From assembly GCF_964204865.1 (NCBI RefSeq), contig NC_135261.1:10664001-10728000 (forward strand): a DNA stretch of 64,000 nt, read 5' to 3'. Of this stretch, positions 51,652 through 64,000 are shown piece after piece. Within the stretch, counting starts at the first letter, position 1. Each line of letters begins with the position of its first letter. Position numbers and translations under genes: made by a program. This DNA is from Styela clava (lineage: Eukaryota > Chordata > Ascidiacea > Stolidobranchia > Styelidae). The notes below the pieces were generated by a model. The model worked only from the letters and a program-made list of their open reading frames with translations. It searched no databases and was not told the DNA's origin.

Positions 51652-54300
51652 TTATATACATCTGACATATCTGAAGCATCCGTCATACTTGACAATGCGG
51701 TAGGATTTGTACGTGCTGAAATAGGATTATGTTAAACAGGAAAAACTCTGATTCAATTCAATTACAAAACTAACTAAGACTTACCAGAATTGCTTGTAAG
51801 CAAAGCAATAAGAAGAAGACGTGGGCAACACGCATCGATAATTATAGGTGATCTTAAGTTCTCGAAGTTGCACACAGTATGTACATTTGAATCCACAAGC
51901 ATAATGCTCCTTCAGATCACTGAGATGTTTCCCCCAGTCTTGTTCAATCTTGGTCACTATGTCGGTGTGTTCTTTCTTCGTTTTCTCTTCGTAGGCGTTG
52001 TACAATTTTTGAGCTTCGTTGCCGAGTGGTTTGCCCATATAAAATTCAAGCAGTTTCAAATACTGTTCCGTTCTGAGTTGGGCAATCTAAACATTTTTGC
52101 AAGAATTATATAAATATAAATACATATTTTAAACAAAATGTCACGCTGTCAACCTTTTCCAATCTCTCTGTAATGCATTTCAGTCTTCTTTCAAACCGTT
52201 CCGATAAGCACTTTACATAGCTTTCGATCTTTGTCTTTCTGGTAGATAGGCATGTTGCATATTGTGCAACATATTTGGCAATTCGCTCATTGAGCCCTTG
52301 CTCGTGGCAACCAATCATGTCAGTGTATGCCTTGGAAGCGCGAGAAAGGCGCTCCCCAAGCTTTTTTTCATACTCTGCAATCGCTTTTTTCTTTTGTTCG
52401 TCCAATGATTTCTGATATTCTTCTAGGGAAGTCAAGTTATCTGCTGTGATGCAATTGTTTCTGGAAATATAAAGAGCAACTGAGCCAAATGTCATCTTAT
52501 GATATACTTATTCACCGTGACACTTACTGTACTAAGTAATTTGCTTTATAATACGTTATCAAACATTTGTGTCTCTCATCAACAATCTTTTTGAAAGACT
52601 CCAATGCCTTCTGATTAGTTATTTTTGCTTGCGCATACCAATCATCATATGTTTTCTTCATGGATTCAATTATTGTCTTAGCTTTATTATCAAGGTCTTC
52701 TTTGAATTTTTGTTCGGTGATATTAACTTCATCTTAAGTGTAATAAAAACATTAAATTCAGTGAAACATAAAGACAATTGAGCAAACGTTTTAGGACTTG
52801 CACTAACCGGTTACACATTTTTTCAGCTCCTTGTATTTGATTGTCCTGTATTGAAATTTGTAGGTCAAGAAACGGAAGCAACTTCTCTGGGTAGTAATTT
52901 TGTACGTCCACCATTTCCCGATACTTCGACTATAAAGAAAAAACCAAGAGTAGAATTATATTGATATATACTATTTACCTGCCATTTATTTATAATTACC
53001 AATTGGTGTAAAATTGACTTCTGCCAAAACAGAGAGTTCCGCCGTATGCGCACTGATAAGCGCATGCGTAGCTTTTTACAAGTTCTCCGATAGCTGCAGT
53101 TAGCTTCGCGGTGTATTCGTCCAACTGTGTTTGATATGATAAAGTTTCTTTAGTTTTGAAAGCCTCCAAAACTGCATTAACGTCTGCTCCGTTCCAATCC
53201 TCAGAACCTAAACGTAAAGTTCCATTATGAATAAAAGTATGTGCAAAATTCGAAAGAATAGAAAAAACTTACAATGGGCTCTGTATATGAGTTTTTGGAA
53301 CACTTCAGATCTTTGTTTTACGATGGCTTCCATGACACATTTATATTTTGTCTCATACTCTGTCACGCGCTTTTCGAGAGCTTTTTTGTATTCTTCTATT
53401 TTAGCTAAACGAGTGTTGAAGCATGTAACAGACCTGAAATAAAAAAGGTTCGAATTTTTTGTTCTCTTGTAAACGAACTTTTGAACTTACAGTAACACAC
53501 CTCTCGACAAGTTTTTTGTGATATTCCTGCACACAAGCGAATCTTTTCTGCATGTCATCGTTATAATTTTTTTTTGCTTCTTCCAACAATGAATCTAGTT
53601 TTGTATTATAATTTTCAATAGCCTTCTTGTTGGTCTCCTTCATTTCTTCTGACTCTTCCTGCAATCCCGTAATTCTAAAAATTCACGATGTTAGTAATTT
53701 GAGTAAGAAAAGAATACGTAAGAAAGAATTGTAAGAAGAAATACAAACTTCAAATACTGCTTTGCATATTCCTCGATAGCGTCTTCGTGCTTTGTCTTTG
53801 CCTCGGTATTTTGATTTGTTGCAGTTTCAACCCAATCCCCCTTTTTTTGTTGCATATCAAGATATATTTTATCGGCCACTTCTTTCAATTGTTTTTTAAC
53901 TTCAGTTTCAAAAACGGCCACCGTCATCTCTATAATACAAAAAATCATGCCTCAAAATGTGTGTTTCTCAAATTATTCAGAAAAACATACAATTCAGAAT
54001 TACCTTCGAATCCATCCTCTGTGCATTTCTCTCCTGGATAGCTCTTCAGAACATTAGAGTAATATTTCGTTGTGAACCAAGCAGGACAGTAGTAGCTTCG
54101 GAAACTGTAGCATCCGTAATTGATTCGGTAAAATTGTCCGACATTGTAAGTAACATATCCACAATGACTCGGTTGGTATAGAGCGGCATTGGCAACCTGT
54201 AAACATTATAATTTAGGCAAAATTGATAAAAAGAAACGAAGGGCACTATTTATCAAATACTTACGGCCAAACAGCCTAGAAGTAACAATAAAATCTTCAT
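51652..54300 (-). CDS. Secreted coiled-coil, Tyr/Cys-rich protein, copy 7 (11 exons)
   Basis: Exons: 54265-54300, 54004-54196, 53749-53929, 53501-53674, 53273-53433, 53000-53207, 52808-52929, 52555-52732, 52154-52460, 51785-52086, 51652-51715. Exon 3 has the GDW form but keeps EVKKQ, so it resembles copy 4 rather than 5 and 6. Exon 7 carries a CAA to CAG change, silent in the chosen frame. Exon 9 has HEQGLNER where copies 2-6 have HEQRLNER. No disabling change is seen. Confidence 0.85.
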
Positions 54301-54357
54301 GATCGTCTTTATTCAGGTTGTTGAACAACGACTTGTCGAATCCCTGTTGTGCGCTTG

Positions 54358-54364
54358 TATATAT
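54358..54364 (-). promoter_or_regulatory. TATA box, gene copy 7
   Basis: TATATAT, 58 nt above the start codon. Confidence 0.55.
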
Positions 54365-57300
54365 GGGATTTCTTCCCTCTCTTCAAAATCCAAGTACCAG
54401 CTCCTTTATGTTTTAATGTTACTTTAGTGAGCTCTTATCTCGACCACAATGATTGAAATTGTCAGAAGCGCAACAAATGTTTACCTCGAATCGCTATGCC
54501 GTAGTTATAACAGAAAGTTCAGTTTATTTCATTTAAATCTTCCATCATTGTGCATTTAGTAAAAAGGTAATTGTTAATTAATCTTTTTATTGTGAAGTAC
54601 ATTATTTTTCAACTAATAAGATACCACTTCGACATAGCTATTCACTTCATCAGTACGCATTGTTTATATAAATATAACTTCAGGGTTGAAGATAGTTAGT
54701 CAATAGCTATTACATCCAATTGAACAGCATTACTAAAAAAATAGAAGTTTTTCAACAACACTTTATTTTTATTATTCACTCTTTGGTATACGCATACAAT
54801 TGTTTTAACAGCAAAATGTACGACTTTTGAATCATAGATTGATTGACGTTCTCATGCTTGACAGCGTCAATCAATCAGAAAAAATTCCTGATCATATAAG
54901 CATTAACAATGTATCTGGAATAGCCATAATGAATGGACACTGTAATATGAGTTATTCGGACATGGATTGTGCACACGAAGAATATTTCACTCGTTGTCAG
55001 TGGTATTGGAGTTGGGAATTATCTTTTCACCTCCAAAATGATAAATCGGAAATTGGTGTAGAATACTCCAATTAATTTAAAAATGAATTTTATGTTCTGT
55101 TTAATTGCTGGCATTTAAACATATATATATCTAACGCCAACGACAACCTCTAAATGAAAAGATAACGATTGTATTAATATCGGGATCGACACAAAACAGG
55201 ATTATACAGAACTCGACGACGTTCGTCGACAACACCAATAAAGTCGAAATATCCAGTTTCATAACGTTTCGTCATAGGTCTCAAAGTCGAAAATTTTATT
55301 TCCGAATTCGGAATTCTCAAAACATTCGAATCCTACTTCAATATGATAAAGTTGGAAAGTACTAAATATTTTTAGTGTATTTCCATCATATTCAAAGCAA
55401 AAACACAAAATGTTGAGTTATAAATTATATTTTTAATCAAGAGCTGTCATATCCGTATAAATAATATCACAAATAAACCATTTGTTTTTGACGAAGCACT
55501 TATATCCTTATGTTAGAACAAGCAGTTTATTTTGCATATTCGTATGCAAGTAAAACGTTGATGTTTCGATAGATTGATTGACGTTGTCATTCTCCGAGAA
55601 TACTGAATCCCAAAAGAATATTTCAACTACTTACCTAGCATCTAGTGGACAGTTTCATATCGGGCGCCTTTAAATATATGGACTTCAAGATATTTTTCTG
55701 TAATTCGAAACAAATTTCCAAACATCATCAATATTTCCCGGATTCTCCTCATGCATAAATATTTCTATTTCTGAAAATATTCAATATGCTAATGTGCATC
55801 TCGACTTTTGACGCGCGTCAAATATTGTTTGACAACGTCAATCAAACAAAACATGTCATTGTTTAGATAATAGAAGCTCAAAAATTGTAAGCAAAACAAT
55901 GTTTGTGATTACACCCTGTAGGAAGTGGATAATTGAGAACCGAAGATCAGCCATCATCAGAATTTGTTAAAACTCGTCAGTTGTCAAATATCATATTAAT
56001 TATAAGGCTATATCATGATATTAGTTCATGAAATGATTTATTTTTACTGCCTAATAACCGGTAACCATGACTGAAACAAGCAAATTAAATTCAGAGGGAA
56101 CCCTACAGACGACGATCAATCTGTTGGGGTAGCTTTGCTCGTACTGGAGAGCCTTCTGATGGGTTAGAAAACTCTCTTGGAGATTTTCCTGACTGGTAAC
56201 AGTATTCGTCACCATCAATGTCAAAGCGGTATCTCGAAAGTATCCTCGAAACAATTTTCAAGGGATGAATCATGATTTTGATTAAGGTGAACTTATGATG
56301 AATAATTTGCCAATAATTAAATCATGAATTGAAATACATATTTATAACTGAACGCATTTGCAATCGTAGAGGTAGAAATTAATAACATACATATATTCAA
56401 TTTAGCAAAAAAATAGTTATGACCAACATGTCCTCATAATATCCTGGGCATCATTTTTTTTATCGTCACTTTTCAATTCCCCAAGTTTTACGTTAACTTA
56501 AAACAACCAAATCGGTCTGACTTTAGCACATTGTACAGTTATACTATCAACTGCCGAGCAGGATAATGGTGTTCAGCACAACACCATCGTCGGCAATATA
56601 TTGTGTGCAGGCATGCATCTTTCAAAAATCCCATATTTTATTTCACCAAAGACCAAAATTTGATGAAAAATCCGATTTGTTAAAAAATCATCTAAATTAA
56701 GAAATGAAGACCTAAAATTGAACATTTCATATGACATTGAATTATTTTGCACAAATCCTGGAATAACATAATATAAATATGTACGATTCATAACATGCAT
56801 TAAGTGGGAAAACTGTTCTAATCATAAAATATTAAATAACTGATCCCACCTTTGGGGGTAGCCCACAAGATTTCTTTAATATTTCTCCTTTTTTTAAGGG
56901 CTGATCCAAAGATGTCTAACTTGATTATCCGTTCATGTTGTAGTTTACAGGTGGCAAGAGTTATAGCTTGCATATTCTAAAATCGTTTAAATCTTCTAAA
57001 CCATTTCATGATTTTTTTACACAAAGTAACAACAAACCATGACTGGGAAAGTCTAGGAAAGTTCTGTATGGATTCAATACTGTTACCGACAACAACAGCT
57101 ACCGTAGTTGATGTAGAACGGATCCACCGATTCACCGAACGGATTCGGACAGGCCGAACGGATTCACCGATTTTCACAACGAGTAATGCAAGATCAGACT
57201 CTCAACATTCATTTATTTTTATTTTTTCCTGCCTGCTTTCACTTTTATGGTTGAACTTGAATGTCCAGGAAGAATAACCTATTATATTGATAACTGATAA

Positions 57301-58135
57301 TAATACGTCTTTTGGCCCAAATATATTATTTAATTACCTCATTAATTAAATACCTTTTCTTTAGTGTACTTTATTTCAGCTATCTGAGAATCACTCTACA
57401 ATACATGAACTAACAACCTCTATTGACTTTAATAAAATACACGCAGTCAATACATCTTGCTATATGAAATCCTATTTCATAAATATATATACCAAATAGG
57501 CTATGATGGATGCTTACCTGCCCTTTCACCCAAATTAATTCATTTATATATTTAACCATATTTTCATGCATATTTTGAGGTTGTTTTTTCGAGTTGCGCC
57601 TAAAGTGGTTTGCGTGTTTAAAACTATAATTTCACATGACATTTAACGGTATTAATTCCGAATGTCAACCCAGGTAGATCCAAATTTTAACTTCGTTCCA
57701 TGACTCCAATATTAGGAAATCGTTGCGTCTTCAAAAAGTTTGGGTTACTACTGTTTGATGAATAAAGTTGAATAAAATCCAGAAAAACACATTTAGTGTT
57801 ACAACAACGTACAATGTTTTTGAAAATTGTTCCGGAGAATACAAGCAAACGAACAGTAACCCCAACACCTGTTTCGCATAGTCGTTCCCGAAGTTGACGA
57901 TTAATCATCATTGGCTTTAAAAAACTATTATGACGTCATAATGGATATTAAGCATTGAGCCAAATACAAAAATGACGTTGTACTTAAGTTTTCAATTTGT
58001 TAACTGATTTTATTAAGATCGGATGCCCTTGATTCTTCTGATTATATTCTCCAAGTTTTTTGTTACTCTAAGTTGAGGTAATGTTTCCTAATTATCAATA
58101 AAATACCAGTCTTTCGAAACAGAAATGTACTAGAG

Positions 58136-58949
58136 CAGGGGTCACCATACGGCCCGCGGGCCAGATCCGGTCCGCGGAGTAAAATAATCCAGCCCGCGAT
58201 TCTTTACTGAATTATAGTAAGAAATCGGCTGTTTTGATGATTATATTCTTTACGTAACCTAATAACCTAATAACCTAACAAGTAAATAAGTAGGCTACTC
58301 TTTTATTAATTATAATTAGACAAATGGCAACAAACCGCAGAATAGTTTATGCTAAGTGCAAAGGGTTCAATGGCGCAGAAAATATTTAAATGAATTTTAT
58401 TGAGATGAGTAAATAAATTTATATTCCTTTTTAAGAAATGAAACTTTGCTTGATTTTTATAAAAAAGTATCTTCTTGAAAGAAAACCTTACCCCAATTTG
58501 AGTGACAAATCATGCGAATAATTTTCTATCGATGTTTGGAAGTACATACGCACGCGAACAATTATTTCAGAAAACGAAAATTACAAAGAACAAGCTGAGA
58601 TTAGTGATGCCCATTTATAAAATGTTTTTATCTTGGCTTCATTCAGTGTCCCATTCAGAAAACGTTTCCCATTCAGTGATGTTGGAAACTTATTAAGCGG
58701 GATGCAACAAAAAGTGTCACATTAAATGTCATTTGTAATTTTTCTTCTCAAGTAAAACGACTAAGTTGAGTTCACGAGTTGTCGCAGTCTTCGCACGCTG
58801 CTTAAATCTTAAAATGTCAACATCTGATCTGATCAAAAAGTTGCGATTAATCAGCCATACCTTCGGTTTTCAACTTTCTAAAAATATGTGACACCCAACA
58901 AGACTCGCAACCTTTAATTTTGGTCCGCGAGGGACAAAAGGTTGGCGAC
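58136..58949. mobile_element. hAT-like terminal-repeat remnant, unit 7
   Basis: Left end CAGGGGTCACCATACGG, right end GGTTGGCGAC. It is ~35 bp shorter than the others owing to the deletion near 58,256 and smaller ones. No ORF. Confidence 0.5.
58255..58278. repeat. Three tandem copies of TAACCTAA
   Basis: Three 8-bp repeats stand where other units have ~45 bp of non-repetitive sequence ending in the same ATAACCTAACAAG. Only the last copy has a counterpart elsewhere, so the other two were probably templated during repair of a deletion. Confidence 0.75.
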
Positions 58950-59502
58950 ATCATAAAGTTTTCTTATATGGTGCACAAATATCACCAGTATGTTATTAAG
59001 ATATATTAATTGTGGAATTTGGCAATAATATGATTGTTCTGAGACATTCTTTTTAATATAATTCCATTTCTCATCCAACATTTGTCATTCCTGAACCTAA
59101 CAATTTGACCTGTATTTCCCATTTTGATTTCTTGTGCATTGCTCAGAGTTTCATCTCAAGTTATCAATTTTTAGAAGTACAATTTCAATGAGAAGTTTGA
59201 AAGAATCGGTTGTGCTTTAATAGGGATTTGGGAAATGAATTTTCGGCACAACAGCTTTTTCTACTATTTCCACCCTGGCGTTACCGGGTCGCAAATAAAG
59301 GAGGTTACAAGGAGTATGAAGCATGCATGTTGAAAAATAAAGCGCCTTGTGCTTTGCGAAGTATGTAACTGATGTTATTGCATGATACAATTTTACATGT
59401 AAATGTATAGAAATAGAGTTCAATCCACACGTACTATCAAATCCCGGTCACTAAGAATGCTTCTAACCACATTATAACACTTCTATTTGCATTTGCTTAG
59501 AA

Positions 59503-59508
59503 TTTATT
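59503..59508 (-). terminator. AATAAA poly(A) signal, gene copy 8
   Basis: First canonical signal after the stop codon at 59614-59616. Confidence 0.65.
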
Positions 59509-59613
59509 GTCAATATCAGCAGATGGTAAAGGCAATTGGCATAAATTCATCAGCCTAATCTAAAACTAAGATATTTCCATGGTCGTTTGTCGTTCGGTTG
59601 ATGTCGGCGGTGT

Positions 59614-62270
59614 TTATATACATCTGACATATCTGAAGCCTCCGTCATACTTGACAATGCGGTAGGATTTGTACGTGCTGAAATAGGATTATGTTAAACA
59701 GGAAAAACTCTGATTCAATTCAATTACAAAACTAACTAAGACTTACCAGAATTGCTTGTAAGCAAAGCAATAAGAAGAAGACGTGGGCAACACGCATCCA
59801 TAATTATAGGTGATCTTAAGTTCTCGAAGTTGCACACAGTATGTACATTTGAATCCACAAGCATAATGCTCCTTCAGATCACTGAGATGTTTCCCCCAGT
59901 CTTGTTCAATCTTGGTTACTATGTCGGTGTGTTCTTTCTTCGTTTTCTCTTCGTAGGCGTTGTACAATTTTTGAGCTTCGTTGCCGAGTGGTTTGCCCAT
60001 ATAAAATTCAAGTAGTTTCAAATACTGTTCCGTTCTGAGTTGGGCAATCTAAACATTTTTGCAAGAATTATATAAATATAAATACATATTTTAAACAAAA
60101 TTTCACACTGTCAACCTTTTCCAATCTCTCTGTAATGCATTTCAGTCTTCTTTCAAACCGTTCCGATAAGCACTTTACGTAGCTTTCGATCTTTGTCTTT
60201 CTGGTAGATAGGCATGTTGCATATTGTGCAACATATTTGGCAATTCGCTCATTGAGCCTTTGCTCGTGGCAACCAATCATGTCAGTGTATGCCTTGGAAG
60301 CGCGAGAAAGGCGCTCCCCAAGCTTTTTTTCATACTCTGCAATCGCTTTTTTCTTTTGTTCGTCCAATGATTTCTGATATTCTTCTAGTGAAGTCAAGTT
60401 ATCTGCTGTGATGCAATTGTTTCTAGAAATATAAAGAGCAACTGAGCCAAATGTCATCTTATGATATACTTATTCACCGTGACACTTACTGTACTAAGTA
60501 ATTTGCTTTATAATACGTTATTAAACATTTGTGTCTCTCATCAACAATCTTTTTGAAAGACTCCAATGCCTTCTGATTAGTTATTTTTGCTTGCGCATAC
60601 CAATCATCATATGTTTTCTTCATGGATTCAATTATTGTCTTAGCTTTATTATCAAGGTCTTCTTTGAATTTTTGTTCGGTGATATTAACTTCATCTTAAG
60701 TGTAATAAAAACATTAAATTCAGTGAAACATAAAGACAACTGAGCAAACATTTTAGGACTTGCACTAACCGGTTTCACATTTTTTCAGCTCCTTGTATTT
60801 GATTGTCCTGTATTGGAATTTGTAGGTCAAGAAACGGAAGCAACTTCTTTGGGTGGTAATTTTGTACGTCCACCATTTCCCGATACTTCGACTATAAAGA
60901 AAAAACCAAGAGTAGAATTATATTGATATATACAATGTACCTGCCATTTATTTATAATTACCAATTGGTGTAAAATTGACTTCTGCCAAAACAGAGAGTT
61001 CCGCCGTATGCGCACTGATAAGCGCATGCGTAGCTTTTTACAAGTTCTCCGATAGCTGCAGTTAGCTTCGCGGTGTATTCGTCCAACTGTGTTTGATATG
61101 ATTGAGTTTCTTTAGTTTTGAAAGCCTCCAAAACTGCATTAACGTCTGCTCCGTTCCAATCCTCAGAACCTAAATGTAAAGTTCCATTGTGAATAAAAGT
61201 ATGTGCAAAATTCGAAAGAATAGAAAAAACTTACAATGGGCTCTGTATATGAGTTTTTGGAACACTTCAGATCTCTGTTTTACGATGGCTTCCATGACAC
61301 ATTTATATTTTGTTTCGTACTCTGTCACGCGCTTTTCGAGAGCTTTTTTGTATTCTTCCATTTTAGCTAAACGAGTGGTGAAGCATGTAACAGACCTGAA
61401 ATAAGAAAGGTTCGAATTTTTTGTTCTCTTGTTAACGGACATTTAAACTTACAGTAACCCACCTCTCGACAAGTTTTTCGTGATATTCCAGCACACAAGC
61501 GTATCTTTTCTTCATGTCATCGTTATAATTTTTTTTTGCCTCTTCCAACAATGAATCTAGTTTTGTATTATAATTTTCAATAGCCTTCTTGTTGGTCTCC
61601 TTCATTTCTTCTGACTCTTCCTGCAATCCCGTAATTCTAAAAATTCACGATGTTAGTAATTTGAGTAAGAAAAGAATACGTAAGAAAAAATTGTAAGAAG
61701 AAATACAAACTTCAAATACTGCTTTGTATATTCCTCGATAGCGTCTTCGTGCTTTGTCTTTGCCTCGGTATTTTGATTTGTTGCAGTTTCAACCCAATCA
61801 TCATATTTTTGTTGCATATCAAGATATATTTTATCGGCCACTTCTTTCATTTGTTTTTTAACTTCAGTTTCAAAAACGGCGACCGTCATCTCTATAATAC
61901 AAAAATTCATGCCTCAAAATGTGTGTTTCTCAAATTATTCAGAAAAACATATTAAGATACAATTCAGAATTACCTTCGAATCCATCCTCTGTGCATTTCT
62001 CTCCTGGATAGCTCTTCAGAACATTAGAGTAATATTTCGTTGTGAACCAAGCAGGACAGTAGTAGCTTTGGAAACTGTAGCATCCGTAATTGATTCGGTA
62101 AAATTGTCCGACATTGTAAGTAACATATCCGCAATGACTCGGTTGGTATAGAGCGGCATTGGCAACCTGTAAACATTATAATTTAGGCAAAATTGATAAA
62201 AAGAAACGAAGGGCACTATTTATCAAATACTTACGGCCAAACAGCCTAGAAGTAACAATAAAATCTTCAT
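59614..62270 (-). CDS. Secreted coiled-coil, Tyr/Cys-rich protein, copy 8 (11 exons)
   Basis: Exons: 62235-62270, 61974-62166, 61711-61891, 61463-61636, 61235-61395, 60962-61169, 60770-60891, 60517-60694, 60116-60422, 59747-60048, 59614-59677. Intron 2 is full length and intron 4 has the extra base of copies 4-7. Exon 2 has Arg45 to Gln. Exon 3 reads KKQMKEV and KYDDW, the latter identical to the motif of exon 8. Exon 4 combines KET with MKKRYACVLEYHEK, and exon 5 has AKMEEYKK. Exons 7-10 share variants with copy 3 (VT to ET, Gly for Arg in exon 10). The gene is intact at the array edge. Confidence 0.85.
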
Positions 62271-62327
62271 GATCGTCTTTATTCAGGTTGTTGAACAACG
62301 ACTTGTCGAATCCCTGTTGTGCGCTTG

Positions 62328-62334
62328 TATATAT
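62328..62334 (-). promoter_or_regulatory. TATA box, gene copy 8
   Basis: TATATAT followed by A, so the run is one base longer than in units 2-7. It lies 58 nt above the start codon. Confidence 0.55.
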
Positions 62335-63953
62335 AGGACTTCTTCCCTCTCTTCAAAATCCAAGTACCAGCTCCTTTAGGTTTTAATGTTACTTTAGTGA
62401 GCTCTTGTCTCGACCACAATGATTGAAATTGTCAGAAGCGCAACAAATGTTTACCTGAATCGCTATGCCGTAGTTATAACAGAAAGTTCAGTTTATTTCA
62501 TTCAAATCTTCCATCATTGTACATTTAGTAAAAAGGTAATTGGTAATTAATCTTTTTATTGTGAAGTACATAATTTTTCAACTCATAAGATACCACTTCG
62601 ACATCGCTATTCACTTCATCAGTACGCATTGTTTATATAAATATAACTTCAGGATTGAAGATAGTTAGTGAATAGCTATTACATCCAATTGAACAGCATT
62701 ACTAAAAAATAGAAGTTTTTCAACAACACTTTATTTTATTATTCACTCTTTGGTATACGCATACAATTGTTTTAACAGCAAAATGTACGACATTTGAATC
62801 ATAGATTGATTGACGTTCTCATGCTTGACAGCGTCAATCAATCAAAAATTTTCCCTGCTAATATAATCACTGGCAATGTATCTGAAATAGCCATAATGAT
62901 TGGATACTGTAATATGAGGTATTTGGACATGAATTTTGCTCACGAAGTATATTTCACTCGTTGTCAGTGGTATTGGAGTTGGGAACAATTTTTTTACCTC
63001 CAAGTTGATTTAGCGGAAATTAGTGTAGAATACTTCAATTAATCCAAAAACGAATTTTATGTTCTGTTCAATTGCTGGCATTTAAACACTTATAAAACTA
63101 ACGCCAACCAAAACCCCCAAATTAAAAGATTGAATTAATATCGAGATCGACACAAAACAGGATTATACGGAACTCGACGACGGTCGTCATAAACACCAAT
63201 AAAGTCAAAATATCCAGTTTCATAACGTTTCGTCATAGGTCTCAAAGTCGAAAATTTTATTCCCGAATTCCGAATTCTCAAAACATTTGAATCTTACTTC
63301 AGTATAGTAAAGTTGAAAAGTACTAAATATTTTAAGTTTATTTCTGTCATATTCAAAGCAAAAACACAAAATGTTGAGTTAAATACCAATTTTAAAGATT
63401 AATATATTTTTAATCAAGATCTGTACTATCCGTATAAATGCTATCACAAATAAACCATTTGTTTTTGATGAAGCACTTATATCCTTATGTTAGAACAAAC
63501 AGTTTATTTTGCATACTCGTTTGCAAGCAGAACTTTGGTGTTTCGATGGATTGATTGACGTTGTCATTCTCCGAGAATACTTAATTCCAAAAGAATATTT
63601 CAACTACTTAACCAGCATCTAGCGGACAGTTTCATATCGGTCGCTTTAAAAAATTTGGACTTTAGGATATTTTTTTGTAATTCGAAACGAATTTCCAAAC
63701 ATCATCAATATTTCCCGGATTCTCCTCATGCATAAATATTTCTATTTCAGGAAATATTCAATATGCTAATGTGCAGCTCGACTTTTGACTCGCGTCAAAT
63801 ATTGTTTGACAACGTCAATCAAACAAAATATGTCATTGTTTAGATAATAGATGCTCAAAATGGTAAGCAAAACAATGTTTGTGATTACATCCTGTAAGAA
63901 GTGGATAATTGAAAACCGAAGATCAGCCATCATCAAAATTTGTTAAAACTCGT

Positions 63954-64000
63954 GTTCAGGCATAATTGCACTCGAACATCACTTCATTCATCTTCAAACC
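63954..64000. other. Sequence outside the array
   Basis: These 47 bases have no counterpart after AAAACTCGT in any other unit. They are too short to identify. Confidence 0.8.

Larger units (their letters stand above)
51371..59332. repeat. Array unit 7
   Basis: The gene is at 51652-54300 and the spacer at 54301-59332. The gene belongs with copies 4-6, but the spacer past about 56,500 follows units 2 and 3 (empty pogo site, ATCCGGTC-type hAT segment). It has unique deletions of ~70 bp near 57,053 and of ~45 bp near 58,256, the latter filled by three TAACCTAA repeats. No supportable gene lies in the spacer. Confidence 0.93.
1..63953. repeat. Tandem array of ~8.07 kb gene-bearing units
   Basis: Seven full units and one partial unit follow each other head to tail. 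Corresponding points are spaced 7,973, 8,075, 8,076, 8,077, 8,066, 11,103 and 7,962 bp apart. The long period is explained by a 3,038 bp transposon and the first short one by a ~98 bp deletion. Copies are nearly identical over genes and spacers, differing by scattered substitutions and small indels. The left edge lies outside the window. The right edge is about 63,953, where similarity to the other units stops abruptly. Differences specific to each copy argue against a pure assembly artefact, though a collapsed or expanded copy number cannot be excluded from sequence alone. Confidence 0.97.
59333..63953. repeat. Array unit 8 (partial, at the array edge)
   Basis: The gene is at 59614-62270. 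The spacer past about 62,340 diverges visibly more from the other units than they do from each other, with many substitutions and small indels. It then ends at about 63,953, before the region that holds the pogo-like site and hAT remnant in full units. No supportable gene is seen in 62271-63953. Confidence 0.92.

Noticed and set aside
1-64000. The ~8 kb periodicity as a CRISPR array, satellite or rDNA-type repeat
   Set aside because: The unit is far too long for CRISPR or simple satellite DNA and holds a spliced protein gene with no rRNA sequence that I recognise.

Overview
The window is animal (invertebrate-like) nuclear DNA. It is AT-rich, its genes are split by very short introns (65-94 bp) with GT..AG ends, and it carries DNA transposons of the pogo/Tigger and hAT kinds. 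The species cannot be named from the sequence.

Almost the whole window (1 to about 63,953) is one direct tandem array of an ~8.07 kb unit: seven full units and the first part of an eighth. The window opens inside the array, so the array continues to the left. Homology stops at about 63,953 on the right, and the last 47 bases are outside it.

Each unit carries one gene on the minus strand. I rebuilt it by matching splice sites and reading phase: 11 exons, 1,926 coding nt, 641 codons plus stop. It encodes a secreted protein with a signal peptide, a Tyr/Cys-rich N-terminal domain and two related modules, each a Lys/Glu-rich coiled-coil stretch followed by a Cys/Tyr-rich segment. A TATA-like box lies just upstream and an AATAAA signal about 106 nt after the stop. 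All eight copies look intact at every start, splice site and stop I checked. I do not recognise the family.

The other ~5.4 kb of each unit is spacer with no convincing gene. It holds a hAT-like terminal-repeat remnant of ~850 bp, a cluster of palindromes and inverted repeats built on TTGATTGACG, a TGACGTCA site and small hairpins.

The spacer of unit 6 is interrupted by a 3,038 bp pogo/Tigger-like transposon with a TA target duplication and a decayed transposase on the plus strand. At the same site, units 4 and 5 carry TA-GG-TA and TA-GGC-TA, which look like excision footprints. Units 1, 2, 3 and 7 have the empty site. The insertion therefore seems older than the amplification or homogenisation of units 4-6. 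Other variants are shared between units in conflicting patterns, which points to unequal crossing over and gene conversion across the array.
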